DNA of 64,000 bases from positions 1 to 64,000 of the forward strand of contig DASXZY010000062.1 in NCBI GenBank assembly GCA_036501625.1. Reading direction: 5' to 3'. This document shows positions 27,057 to 35,243 of the stretch, piece by piece. This DNA is from Palsa-1400 sp036501625. Lineage in GTDB: Bacteria > Verrucomicrobiota > Verrucomicrobiia > Limisphaerales > Palsa-1400. The notes below the pieces were generated by a model that ran no database searches, was not told where the DNA came from, and saw only the letters and a program-made list of their open reading frames with translations. Position numbers and translations under genes: made by a program. How positions within the stretch are numbered: position 1 is the stretch's first letter; each line of letters opens with the position of its first letter.

Positions 27057-27932
27057 TTACCCCATCGCCATGGCCGCGCTGCTGATTTCCAGCAATTCCT
27101 TCGTGATGTTGGCTTGGCGGAGTTTGTTGTACTCCAGCGTCAAATCCTTGATGAATTGCTTGGCGTTGTCGGTGGCGTTTTTCATGGCGACCATGCGGGC
27201 GCTGTGTTCGCTGGCTTTGGCTTCGAGCAGAATCTGGTAAACTTGAAAATTCAAAGCGTGCGGCAGCATGGCGCTCAGCACTTGCTCCTGGCTCGGCTCA
27301 AAGAGATACTCGCTGCCAGCCGCGGGAGCCGCCGGCGCTTCCGCCTTGGCCCCAATGCCGGCGGTCACCGGCTTGATTTCAGCGATGGGCAGCAATTGCC
27401 GAAGTTCCGGCTTCTGGTTCAAGGTCGAAATGAATTGCGTGTAAAGTATATCCACCCGGCCTATTTCCCCTTTGAGAAAAAGGTCCCGCGCGAATTTGGA
27501 GATGGCGCGCGCTTCCTCGAACAGCGGCGCATCTTTGTAGGTGAACTCGGCCGCCAGCTTGCGCTTGGTGCGCGCCAAAAATAGCGAAGCCTTGCGCCCG
27601 GCGGAGATGAATTGCGTCTCCGGCGCGAAGCGCGACGCCTCGCGCATCAAATTGCTGTTAAGGCTGCCGCACAATCCCTTGTCGGTGCTGACGAGAATGA
27701 CGCAACGAACCGGGTTCGGGCGCGTTTCGAGGAAGGGATGCGTGAAATCGCCGGATTCGGCCACCAAGGCGCCCAGCACTTTGTTCATCAAGTTGGCATA
27801 AGGGCGGCCCGCCAGCGCGGACTGCTGGGCTTTGCGCATCTTGGAGGCCGCCACCATCTGCATCGCCTTGGTGATTTGGGCGGTATTCTTGACCGACTTG
27901 ATGCGCCGGCGGATGTCGCGTGTGCTGGGCAT
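27057..27932 (-). CDS. atpG: F0F1 ATP synthase gamma subunit
   Basis: A 291-residue central stalk subunit whose rotation couples the c ring to catalysis in F1. The N-terminal helix reads RDIRRRIKSVKNTAQITKAMQMVAASKMRKAQ, the family hallmark, and the C-terminal helix ends LEYNKLRQANITKELLEISSAAMAMG. An Ala/Pro-rich insert occurs near residues 190-210. It is the last gene of the minus-strand atp operon, 6 bp after atpA. No beta or epsilon subunit gene follows; the next gene is the GH92 mannosidase. Confidence 0.96.
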   Translation of the reverse strand: MPSTRDIRRRIKSVKNTAQITKAMQMVAASKMRKAQQSALAGRPYANLMNKVLGALVAESGDFTHPFLETRPNPVRCVILVSTDKGLCGSLNSNLMREASRFAPETQFISAGRKASLFLARTKRKLAAEFTYKDAPLFEEARAISKFARDLFLKGEIGRVDILYTQFISTLNQKPELRQLLPIAEIKPVTAGIGAKAEAPAAPAAGSEYLFEPSQEQVLSAMLPHALNFQVYQILLEAKASEHSARMVAMKNATDNAKQFIKDLTLEYNKLRQANITKELLEISSAAMAMG

Positions 27933-27938
27933 GAGGGC

Positions 27939-29471
27939 TTACCGGTAAGTTTGTTTGAACTCCGCCACGGCCGCCTTCAACTCGGCAGCCAGGGCGTCGC
28001 TGAAGGCTTTTTCCGCGCGGACTTTGTCCATCAAGGCAGTCTTGCGGTTTGTCAAATATTCAGTCAATTTGCCCTGGAAATCCTTGATCTTGTCCACCGG
28101 CACATCATCCATCATGCTGTTTTGCACGGCCCAAAGAGTGGCGGCCTGATTTTCCACCGGCATGGGGTTGTATTGCGGCTGCTTGAAAACTTCAACGATG
28201 CGCTTGCCGCGCTCCAGTTGGGCCTGGGTTTTGGCGTCGAGGTCCGAGCCGAACTGGGCGAAAGCGGCCAGTTCGCGGAATTGGGCCAAGTCCAGTTTCA
28301 CGCGCCCGGCCACCTGCTTCATGGCCTTGATCTGCGCGGCGGAACCGACACGCGAGACGGAAAGGCCGACGGAAATGGCGGGCCGGATGCCCTGATAGAA
28401 CAAATCCGTTTCCAGGTAAATCTGGCCGTCGGTAATGGAAATGACGTTGGTGGGAATGTAAGCCGAGACATCGCCCGCCTGCGTCTCGATGATTGGCAGG
28501 GCGGTCAGAGATCCGCCGCCGAATTTCTCGCTTACGCGCGCCGAACGTTCCAGCAAACGGCTGTGCAAATAAAACACATCGCCCGGATAAGCCTCGCGGC
28601 CGGAGGGACGCTTGAGCACCAGCGAAACCTGGCGGTAGGCCACGGCGTGCTTGGAAAGATCGTCGTAGATGATGAGCGCGTCCATGTTGTTATCCATGAA
28701 CCATTCGCCCATCGCGCAGCCGGCAAAGGGGGCCAGATATTGGTTGGTGGCGGAATCAGAGGCGCTGGCGTTGACGATGATCGTGTAAGGCATGGCGCCC
28801 GCCTGCTCCAACACGGCCATGACACGCGCGACGTTCGATTGCTTCTGGCCGACCGCGACGTAAATGCAATAAAGCGGCCGGTAGCTGGCGTCTTTGGCTT
28901 GTTCGGCCGCGCGATTCTGGCGGGCTTGGCTGATAATAGTATCGATTCCGATGGTCGTCTTGCCGGTCGAGCGGTCGCCGATGATCAGTTCGCGCTGCCC
29001 GCGGCCGATGGGAATCATCGCATCGACGGCCATAATGCCCGTCTGCACCGGCTGGCTGACAGATTTGCGTTTGATGATGCCGGGGGCGATTTTTTCGACA
29101 GGATAAAAAGTATCGGTATTGATCGGGCCTTTGCCATCAACCGGCTGTCCCAGGGCGTTGACAACCCGGCCCAGCAGCGCCTTGCCGACGGGCACTTGCA
29201 GCAGCTTGCCAGTCGTGCGGACTTCCTGGCCTTCCTTGATGGAGGTGTATTCGCCCAGGATGATGGCGCCGACTTCGGTCTCTTCCAGGTTGAGGGCCAA
29301 GCCGACCACGCCGCCGCCGAAATCGAGCATTTCGTTCAACATGGCGTCGGAAAGGCCTTCGATCTTGGCCACGCCGTCGCCGATTTCGCGGACGGAGCCG
29401 ACGTTTTGGCGGGTAACGCCAGTTTTCAAGCCCGAAATTTGGGCCTCAATTTCTTGCAACAATGTACTCAT
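27939..29471 (-). CDS. atpA: F0F1 ATP synthase alpha subunit
   Basis: A 510-residue regulatory nucleotide-binding subunit. The N-terminal barrel includes VRQNVGSV-like VTRQNVGSVREIGDGVAKIEGL. Walker A is IGDRSTGKTT, where a Gln is most usual before TGKT. Other family marks are ALIIYDDLSKHAVAYRQ, RPSGREAYPGDVFYLHSRLLERSA and the conserved arginine segment PAISVGLSVSRVGSAAQ, which supplies the arginine finger to beta. It lies 14 bp after atpH and 6 bp before atpG. Confidence 0.97.
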   Translation of the reverse strand: MSTLLQEIEAQISGLKTGVTRQNVGSVREIGDGVAKIEGLSDAMLNEMLDFGGGVVGLALNLEETEVGAIILGEYTSIKEGQEVRTTGKLLQVPVGKALLGRVVNALGQPVDGKGPINTDTFYPVEKIAPGIIKRKSVSQPVQTGIMAVDAMIPIGRGQRELIIGDRSTGKTTIGIDTIISQARQNRAAEQAKDASYRPLYCIYVAVGQKQSNVARVMAVLEQAGAMPYTIIVNASASDSATNQYLAPFAGCAMGEWFMDNNMDALIIYDDLSKHAVAYRQVSLVLKRPSGREAYPGDVFYLHSRLLERSARVSEKFGGGSLTALPIIETQAGDVSAYIPTNVISITDGQIYLETDLFYQGIRPAISVGLSVSRVGSAAQIKAMKQVAGRVKLDLAQFRELAAFAQFGSDLDAKTQAQLERGKRIVEVFKQPQYNPMPVENQAATLWAVQNSMMDDVPVDKIKDFQGKLTEYLTNRKTALMDKVRAEKAFSDALAAELKAAVAEFKQTYR

Positions 29472-29485
29472 AGGATTTTTGTTCT

Positions 29486-29878
29486 TTACGCGATTTCGCG
29501 CAGGGCGGCCAGGCGTCCCTGGATGCTGCCATTATAAACATCGCCGCCCACCTGGATGCGCGTGCCGCCGATCAATTCCGGGTTTTGCTTGAACTGAAAA
29601 GCCAGGCCGGGGCCGTATTGGCGGGCCAGATCGGTTTGGATGCCGTCCCGCACCTCTGGGGGCAGCGCCTGCGCGCTCTCGATGGTGGCGGTGCGGCGGG
29701 CCAGTTCCAGGCGAATCAGCCGCTCAAAATGGCTTAGGATCGCGATGTAACCGCGCGGCTTCGCGCGGATGACTGCCGCCACCGCCTGGCGCGCGCGGGC
29801 TTCATCCAGCGCGTCCCGCACCACGCAAGTGCGGAACAATTCGCGGGCGTCGCGCCGGGCTTGTTTGGAAATTTTCAT
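29486..29878 (-). CDS. atpH: F0F1 ATP synthase delta subunit (short form)
   Basis: Position between b and alpha subunit genes and the C-terminal GGTRIQVGGDVYNGSIQGRLAALREIA, typical of delta subunits, identify this as the OSCP/delta peripheral-stalk protein. It has only 130 residues, against about 175-185 in most bacteria. The N-terminal helical bundle looks reduced (MKISKQARRDARELF to LARRTATIESA). The frame is clean, so this looks like a genuine compact form and not a frameshift. Confidence 0.8.
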   Translation of the reverse strand: MKISKQARRDARELFRTCVVRDALDEARARQAVAAVIRAKPRGYIAILSHFERLIRLELARRTATIESAQALPPEVRDGIQTDLARQYGPGLAFQFKQNPELIGGTRIQVGGDVYNGSIQGRLAALREIA

Positions 29879-29902
29879 CTTGGCAGTGCGCGGCGGCGAG
29901 TG

Positions 29903-30454
29903 TCAGGCGGCCAATTGCCGGCGGGTTTCCTCGGCCAGGCGCCGCTCGTCGTCGGGCGTGAGCACTTTGCCGGCGACTTTGCCGGTAGTGCGCGCGACTA
30001 GCGTGACAACTTCGCGCTTGAGATCGGCCAGCATGCGCTGGTGTTCCAAGGCGGCGGCTTCGCGCGCCTTGCTGACAATCTGCTCGGCTTGGGCGATGGC
30101 CTTTTGCGTTTCCTGCTCCTGGACGCGGGCGGCGGCGGCGCGGGCTTCCTCGATCATCTTGCTGGCCTGGGCATTGGCTTTTTCCAGGACTTCGCGCTGC
30201 ATGGTTTCGGTGCGGGCGAGTTCGGCCTTGATTTTGTCGGCGTTGGCCAGGCCGTCGGCGATGCGCTGGCGGCGCTCTTCAAGGACGGTGAGAATGGGCT
30301 TGTAGGCGAATTTGACCAGCAGCGCGGCCACGATGGCAAAGCTGATGCACTGCGCGATAAAATGCGGCCAGTCCAAGCCGAATGTTTCGGCGGTGTCCCT
30401 GCCGGTCCGGGCGAGATCGCTGCCGATACTCGCGAGAACAAATAAATGCGTCAT
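29903..30454 (-). CDS. atpF: F0F1 ATP synthase b subunit
   Basis: A 183-residue peripheral-stalk subunit with one N-terminal membrane helix (HFIAQCISFAIVAALLVKFAYKPIL, about 30-54) and a long charged coiled coil (VLEERRQRIADGLANADKIKAEL onward) that reaches F1. The ATG before THLFVLAS was chosen; an upstream start at 30499 would run through the intercistronic hairpin. It lies 54 bp after atpE and 24 bp before atpH. Confidence 0.92.
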   Translation of the reverse strand: MTHLFVLASIGSDLARTGRDTAETFGLDWPHFIAQCISFAIVAALLVKFAYKPILTVLEERRQRIADGLANADKIKAELARTETMQREVLEKANAQASKMIEEARAAAARVQEQETQKAIAQAEQIVSKAREAAALEHQRMLADLKREVVTLVARTTGKVAGKVLTPDDERRLAEETRRQLAA

Positions 30455-30473
30455 AAAATTAAGTTGAAAGGCT

Positions 30474-30497
30474 GGCGCGGAGCCGACGCTCCGCGCC
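30474..30497 (-). promoter_or_regulatory. Intercistronic hairpin between atpE and atpF
   Basis: A perfect 10-bp GC-rich inverted repeat, GGCGCGGAGC / GCTCCGCGCC with loop CGAC, fills the gap between atpE and atpF. No uridine run follows directly. It may stabilise the 3' end of the atpBE message or reduce read-through, helping the high c:b ratio the complex needs (inference), or be a REP-like repeat. Confidence 0.5.
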
Positions 30498-30508
30498 AAT
30501 AATGCGAT

Positions 30509-30724
30509 TTAGGATTTAACCATGAAGATCGCGTAGAACACGATGGCTTCCGCGAGCGCCATGCCAAGAATGGCAATGGCAATCACTTTGCCGAACGCGC
30601 CGGGATTGCGTCCCACCGCTTCGGAGGCCTTCATGCCCACCAATCCCACGCCGATGGCTGAACCCAGGCCGGCCAAGCCGACGTGGATGCTGCCACTCAT
30701 TTCCGCCAACATAGGCGTTGTCAT
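30509..30724 (-). CDS. atpE: F0F1 ATP synthase c subunit
   Basis: A 71-residue proteolipid hairpin. Helix 1 has the glycine pattern GLAGLGSAIGVGLVG, the polar loop is GRNPGA and helix 2 is KVIAIAILGMALAEAIVFYAIF with the ion-binding carboxylate Glu59. The residue after Glu59 is Ala, and the Gln, Ser/Thr ligands of Na+-type rings are absent, so proton coupling is the likelier mode. It lies 81 bp after atpB. Confidence 0.95.
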   Translation of the reverse strand: MTTPMLAEMSGSIHVGLAGLGSAIGVGLVGMKASEAVGRNPGAFGKVIAIAILGMALAEAIVFYAIFMVKS

Positions 30725-30805
30725 AATGACCTTTCTGTACTTGTTTCTGTTGTCTCCAGCGGCTCCCGCAATTGAATACGGTCCAGCCGCCGAAATCTCA
30801 AAATT

Positions 30806-31756
30806 TCAATGATGCGCCTTGTGGCCGTGACCCTCGTCCTCATGCACGCAAATCACTCCCGTAAACACGGCTGTCAAGAGCATAAACACAATCGCCTGCA
30901 CGAACCCGACCAGCAATTCCAGCAAATAAAACGGCAGCGGCAGCAGCACGCTGAAAACGGCCTTGGCCCAAGGCGGGTCCTTGATCGTGTGCGACATCGC
31001 GTCCAGCAGGTTTTCTCCGGCGAAGACGTTTCCGTAAAGCCGAAAGCTGAGCGAAATCGGCCGAAACGCGATGGACATGACTTCGATGAACCCGACCAAA
31101 AAGAAGATCAAAATCATGAAGTACTTGAGCGCGCCCTCGCTGTCGCCTTTGGGGCCGAAGATGTGCAAGACGAAGCCCCAGATGCCATTGGATTGCAAGG
31201 CCCAGATAAACCACAAGACCATGAAAATCGCGGCCATGGCGAAGGTCATGTTCAGGTCCGCGTTGCCGCCGCGCAGCAATGGGCGGGTGACCTCGAATCC
31301 ATCGGCGGTTTGCTGGCCCCAGCCGATGGAACCGACGCCCGGCAGCAGCCCGAACCAGTTGGTAAAGAAAATGAAAATGAAAATGGTGGCGAAAAACCAG
31401 AACGACTTTTTAATCAAATCCGGCCCGACGATTTCCTCCAGAAAATCGCGCAAACTTTCCACCAAAAATTCCCAAAAATTCTGCGCGCCATCGGGAACGT
31501 CCTTCATGTTGCGCGTAGCGTATTGGGCGAAGACGATGATCAGGATGGCCACTATCCAAGTGACCAGCATGGAGTTGGTGACGGGAAACGAACTGATGTG
31601 AGTAATGGACGGCGCGGCGGGCGGCAGGCCTTTCTCGGCCTTTTCCGCGTGCGCGGCAACGGCGGCGGCCGGTTCAGCGGCCTTTTGGGCCAGCAGCGGG
31701 CTTAGCGGCCAGCCCGCCAGCAACAACAGCAAAAATGTAAATCTAATCAATCGCAT
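30806..31756 (-). CDS. atpB: F0F1 ATP synthase a subunit
   Basis: A 316-residue stator subunit forming the two proton half-channels. From the ATG before RLIRFTFLLLL it has a signal-like N-terminus and an Ala/Glu-rich periplasmic segment, then about six membrane helices. The essential Arg is in ISLSFRLYGNVFAGE and the last helix (LLELLVGFVQAIVFMLLTAVFTG) carries the conserved Gln. The tail ends in a His-rich sequence (HEDEGHGHKAHH). It is the first gene of the operon; no atpI precedes it. A start at 31801 would add 15 residues before the signal sequence. Confidence 0.95.
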   Translation of the reverse strand: MRLIRFTFLLLLLAGWPLSPLLAQKAAEPAAAVAAHAEKAEKGLPPAAPSITHISSFPVTNSMLVTWIVAILIIVFAQYATRNMKDVPDGAQNFWEFLVESLRDFLEEIVGPDLIKKSFWFFATIFIFIFFTNWFGLLPGVGSIGWGQQTADGFEVTRPLLRGGNADLNMTFAMAAIFMVLWFIWALQSNGIWGFVLHIFGPKGDSEGALKYFMILIFFLVGFIEVMSIAFRPISLSFRLYGNVFAGENLLDAMSHTIKDPPWAKAVFSVLLPLPFYLLELLVGFVQAIVFMLLTAVFTGVICVHEDEGHGHKAHH

Positions 31757-31839
31757 CGCACAAATCCGGTCATGTAAATGCACCCCTTCACCAGGCAGCA
31801 AACGGCTTTCCGGCGAAAGAGGGACGAAAATGCCTCATC

Positions 31840-31853
31840 GTGAAAAATTTCAC
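31840..31853. promoter_or_regulatory. Operator-like inverted repeat between atpB and the ECF sigma gene
   Basis: GTGAAA-AA-TTTCAC is a perfect 6-bp dyad with a 2-bp centre in the divergent intergenic region, 84 bp from the atpB ATG and 97 bp from the sigma-factor ATG. The surroundings are AT-rich, as expected for a promoter. It could bind a dimeric regulator; no binding protein can be named. Confidence 0.3.
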
Positions 31854-31949
31854 AAGCGTTATTTTAAAGAATTTGTATTTTATTGAATCGCAGCCCGCAA
31901 CCCGCAAATGCTCCTTTTTTTGCCTGAGCCTTGGAGGCAGATTGAACCG

Positions 31950-32525
31950 ATGGACCGGACCGATGCGGAGCTTATTTCCGCCGCGCGCAAGGGCGACCCC
32001 GCCAGCTTTGAGCCGCTGGTGGCCAAATACCAGGGGCGCGTCTTCGCCACGGCCCGGCGTTACGCGCGGCGGGAAAGCGAAGTGGAGGACATCGTCCAGG
32101 AGGTCTTCATCAAGGCCTGGCAAAAATTGGATGGCTTTCGCGGCGAGGCTCCCTTTGAACATTGGCTGATGCGGCTGGCGGTGCGGACTTGCTACGATTT
32201 TCTGCGCGGCCATCAGCGCAATCGGGAAACGGCCTTCGCCGAATTGGCCGAATCGGAGACCAACTGGCTGGAGCGGTTCGCTGCCGGCCCGGGCAGCGCG
32301 AGCGAGGACGCGGACGCCGCGCGGCAATTGGTGGCCAAGGTGTTATCGCGCCTTTCACCGCCGGCCCGGCTGGTCATCACGATGTTGGAAATTGAGGAGA
32401 AGACCGTGAAGGAAATCGCGGCCCTGACCGGCTGGTCCGCGACGCTGGTCAAAGTGCGGGCCTTTCGCGCCCGGGCGGAAATGCGGAAGATTTTATCCCA
32501 AATGACCAGGGACAAGTATTTGTAA
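31950..32525 (+). CDS. ECF-type RNA polymerase sigma factor
   Basis: A 191-residue sigma70-family factor of the extracytoplasmic-function type. Region 2 covers about 8-80 (DPASFEPLVAKYQGRVF, then EVEDIVQEVFIKAWQKLDGFRGEAPFEHWLMRLA), and region 4 covers about 120-180 (LSPPARLVITMLEIEEKTVKEIAALTGWSATLVKVRAFRAR). The ATG at 31950 is supported by a GGAGG at 31933-31937; a start at 31908 lacks this. Two small genes follow in the same direction and probably control its activity. Confidence 0.92.
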   Translation: MDRTDAELISAARKGDPASFEPLVAKYQGRVFATARRYARRESEVEDIVQEVFIKAWQKLDGFRGEAPFEHWLMRLAVRTCYDFLRGHQRNRETAFAELAESETNWLERFAAGPGSASEDADAARQLVAKVLSRLSPPARLVITMLEIEEKTVKEIAALTGWSATLVKVRAFRARAEMRKILSQMTRDKYL

Positions 32526-32561
32526 CCCGCCGCCGGCCCAAACCGTCTGAGGTGTCATGTT

Positions 32562-32867
32562 ATGAGCGAAGAAGTGTACGCCAAATTGCTGGCCGCCGCC
32601 CGGAAACATCCGCCCGGAGAGCAGGTTCCTTACGCTTTCGAGAAGCGCATCGTGGCCCGGCTCGAAGCCCGCCCGGCCCCCAGCGTGTGGGGATTGTGGT
32701 GCCGGCCGCTCTGGCACGCTGCCATCTCGTGTGTGGCTATTACCGTGCTGTGCGGTCTGTGGGCATATGGCAGCCGCGCGCACACCGAGCCGGCTGATAA
32801 TTTCTCCCAGGATTTTGAAGCGGCTGTGTTCGCGCCGATGAATCAACAAATCGAGGACTCCTGGTGA
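32562..32867 (+). CDS. Small single-pass membrane protein, possible anti-sigma factor
   Basis: A 101-residue protein with a cytoplasmic part of about 45 residues (EEVYAKLLAAARKHPPGEQVPYAFEKRIVARLEARP), one transmembrane helix at about 50-70 and a short periplasmic tail (EPADNFSQDFEAAVFAP). It starts 36 bp after the sigma gene and its stop overlaps the next start (GTGA). Placement and topology fit a membrane-bound anti-sigma factor, but no ASD or zinc motif is visible, so the role is inference. No family was recognised. Confidence 0.6.
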   Translation: MSEEVYAKLLAAARKHPPGEQVPYAFEKRIVARLEARPAPSVWGLWCRPLWHAAISCVAITVLCGLWAYGSRAHTEPADNFSQDFEAAVFAPMNQQIEDSW

Positions 32868-33331
32868 ACCCCTGGAAAGTCATCCTGGCGACGATGGTCA
32901 TCTTTGCCTGCGGCGTGATCACGGGCGGCGTGCTGACTCGCGCCGCGGCGACGAAGCCCGAACCCGCCGCATCCGCGCAGCCAGCCGCCGCCGGCCGCGC
33001 AGCCGGCCCGCCGATGTTCCAAATGCAGCGGGCCAATTTCCTCAAGGTATTGAACAAGCAATTGGATTTGAGCGTCGAGCAGCGGGAGCAAATCGCCAAA
33101 ATCATGAAGGCGAGCCAGGAGCGGACCCAGCCATTGTGGAACGAGATTTCTCCGCAAATGAAGGAAGAGATCAGGCGAGTGCGGGAGGAAATCCGCGCCA
33201 CGCTCGCGCCGGAGCAGCGCGTGAAATTTGCCGAACTCTTGAAGCGCAATCGCAAGGAAGAAAGCGCGCCCGGCTCCGCCCGCCCCTTGCGCCCGGGAGA
33301 ATCCGCGACCTCGGTGACCAACCCTCTGTAG
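32864..33331 (+). CDS. Spy/CpxP-like periplasmic sensor protein
   Basis: A 155-residue protein with a GTG start overlapping the previous stop by 4 bp. It has an N-terminal membrane anchor (VILATMVIFACGVITGGVL), an Ala/Pro-rich linker and a helical domain at about 50-130 (LDLSVEQREQIAKIMKASQERTQPLW, then LAPEQRVKFAELLKRNRK). The paired (L)xxEQrxx helices are those of Spy/CpxP/CnrX-type periplasmic proteins that bind metals or misfolded protein. With the ECF sigma gene and the small membrane protein it forms a plausible envelope-stress or metal-sensing cassette. Confidence 0.7.
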   Translation: MNPWKVILATMVIFACGVITGGVLTRAAATKPEPAASAQPAAAGRAAGPPMFQMQRANFLKVLNKQLDLSVEQREQIAKIMKASQERTQPLWNEISPQMKEEIRRVREEIRATLAPEQRVKFAELLKRNRKEESAPGSARPLRPGESATSVTNPL

Positions 33332-33341
33332 GATTGCCATC

Positions 33342-35081
33342 TTAACGCGCCAAAGCGGCAGCCACCGTGTCTTTGATTTTCTTCCCTCGCAAATCTATGG
33401 CCAAAACTTTCTGGCCGGGGCCAATCAAGAAGATGGCCGGAATGCTATAAACTCCATAAGCGCCGGATACCTTGTCTTCTGACCAATCGCCCAGAAATCC
33501 TTGAGTCCAGGCAATGTTCCGTTGGCGGGCGAATTTCCGCGGATTTGACGCATCGTGGTCCAAGCTGAGGCTAATCATGGCAAAGTGATCGTTGCTGCCA
33601 AAGGCTTCATGAACGGCCTGCAAGTTCGGCGTTTCGGCGACGCAAGGGCCGCACCACGTCGCCCAGAAATCCAACAGGACATATTTGCCGCGATAATCTG
33701 AAAGCTTAAGCGATTTGCCATCCAGGTCATTTACGGTGAAATCTGGAGCGGCATCGCCCGGCTTTAGATTCACCGCGGGCTTTAGTGCAACCTCGCCAAT
33801 TTCAACGGCTTTGCCGGGCGGCTCCGATGAATCCACACGCACGTGGATCACTCTCGAGTCAATCAGCGCTAAAAGCTGATCTTTGTTTTGAATGCTGCCT
33901 GATATTTTGTAATCGCCCGGTTCTACGAATTCTCCGCGAATAACTCCATCGCTGGAAACTCGAACAGGAATGTTTTTATCCGCGGCGCCGGAAGTGTCCG
34001 GCGCCGGAGCAAGCCAGGCATGGCAGGACGCAAGATCGAGGTCTATCATGCCCAACTCCAGGCCTCGGGTCAGGCGGCCGATTACGGTCCGGCCATGCCC
34101 GTTGATTTCCAGATGATTGGTTTCTCCAGGCTGCACAGAAATCGAGCGAACCGGGATATCGAGACCTGTTTGGCTATCGTGCCGCTTGAGGACGAACTTC
34201 AAGGGCGGAACATGTTCAAAGACGAAACGCCCTTCTGAGTCCGTGACTGGATTTTCGGCGGAGAAACGGACGTCCATTCCGTCGGCCAGATTAGCGCCGC
34301 GATCCGAAGTGAGTTCGAGGCGGACATTGGCCAGCGCTTGATTGTAATTTGCCAGGCGCCCTTCAATCCTTCCCCATGAATGCAAAACCATGACAGCTTG
34401 GTTTGTAATTTCGGCGCCGCGCAAAAAACCGAAGCCGCGCCCGTTGGCCGCAACAAGGAAGCAATTCGTGTCGGAGGCTGGCCAATGAAACCGCCCATTG
34501 GCGCCGGCCGGGATATCTTCGCCATACAGTTTCCGAAAATGGAGAACGGGAATTTTTCGGGAATCGCCGCGCTCCACACTGGCATGCGCGACCGGCCTCC
34601 CGTCTGGCCATTGAACGCGGATGGCCAGGCCATTGGTATCTTCACGCGCGGGCTTTGTTTCCTCGATGATCACGGAAGCGATGTAAAAAGCGCCGTCTTT
34701 CTTGCCATAAGGAATTCCGCACCCAAAGCCATCGGTGAATCCCAATTGAATGATGCCGGCGGGCTGGACGTTGAGGTAAAAGCGAATGCCGTCAAACTCG
34801 TTTGATGGCGAAAAACCGGCCGGCAAAGGCGCCAGCGCCGCGCTTTTCAAATCCCGCGTGAGCCAATCATCAATGTCATCGCTTTGGTTCTCTTTTATCC
34901 AATTCGGAACCCCGTCCCAATTGTAAAGGGGCATAACGGCCGGCTTGTCCTTCGCTTTGAATGCCGTTTCCACTGCTTGCAAAAGCTGAGCGCCAGAGGC
35001 GGCCGCGGTTTGTGCCATCGCCTTCGGCCAACCGCAAACAACCGATAATAAGACCGGGATGATCGGCAAGTTTCGTCTCAT
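33342..35081 (-). CDS. Exported TlpA-like thioredoxin-domain protein with N-terminal Ig-like regions
   Basis: A 579-residue protein with a signal peptide (LPIIPVLLSVVCGWPKAMAQ, cleavage near 23). Residues 30-130 show no family I recognise. About 145-430 resembles carboxypeptidase-regulatory/Ig-like beta domains (LAIRVQWPDGRPVAHASV, WGRIEGRLANYNQALANVRLELTS). The C-terminal 435-579 is a TlpA/AhpC-type thioredoxin fold starting LKPGDAAPDFTVNDLDGKSL with the WCGPC active site near residue 474 and the cis-Pro loop YSIPAIFLIGP. It is probably a periplasmic thiol-disulphide reductase. It is convergent with the sigma-factor cassette (10 bp apart). Confidence 0.85.
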   Translation of the reverse strand: MRRNLPIIPVLLSVVCGWPKAMAQTAAASGAQLLQAVETAFKAKDKPAVMPLYNWDGVPNWIKENQSDDIDDWLTRDLKSAALAPLPAGFSPSNEFDGIRFYLNVQPAGIIQLGFTDGFGCGIPYGKKDGAFYIASVIIEETKPAREDTNGLAIRVQWPDGRPVAHASVERGDSRKIPVLHFRKLYGEDIPAGANGRFHWPASDTNCFLVAANGRGFGFLRGAEITNQAVMVLHSWGRIEGRLANYNQALANVRLELTSDRGANLADGMDVRFSAENPVTDSEGRFVFEHVPPLKFVLKRHDSQTGLDIPVRSISVQPGETNHLEINGHGRTVIGRLTRGLELGMIDLDLASCHAWLAPAPDTSGAADKNIPVRVSSDGVIRGEFVEPGDYKISGSIQNKDQLLALIDSRVIHVRVDSSEPPGKAVEIGEVALKPAVNLKPGDAAPDFTVNDLDGKSLKLSDYRGKYVLLDFWATWCGPCVAETPNLQAVHEAFGSNDHFAMISLSLDHDASNPRKFARQRNIAWTQGFLGDWSEDKVSGAYGVYSIPAIFLIGPGQKVLAIDLRGKKIKDTVAAALAR

Positions 35082-35243
35082 AAAATGAATTCCCTAACAA
35101 GTGATAGACATGATAAACGCCTCTTCGTCACGGAAGAACTGGGCTGCGCTTTCGACAGCGAACAAGTTGCCACAAAATAAAAGTTGAATCGCGCGGGAAA
35201 CCGATTAGTAATTCACAACATTGAATAATCAGCGCGAATTTTT

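Noticed and set aside
25454..27085. 543-codon plus-strand frame
   Set aside because: Antisense of the GH92 gene; the translation has no recognisable family.
27612..29537. 641-codon plus-strand frame
   Set aside because: It is the antisense of atpG and atpA; the GC-rich codon pattern leaves the complementary strand open.
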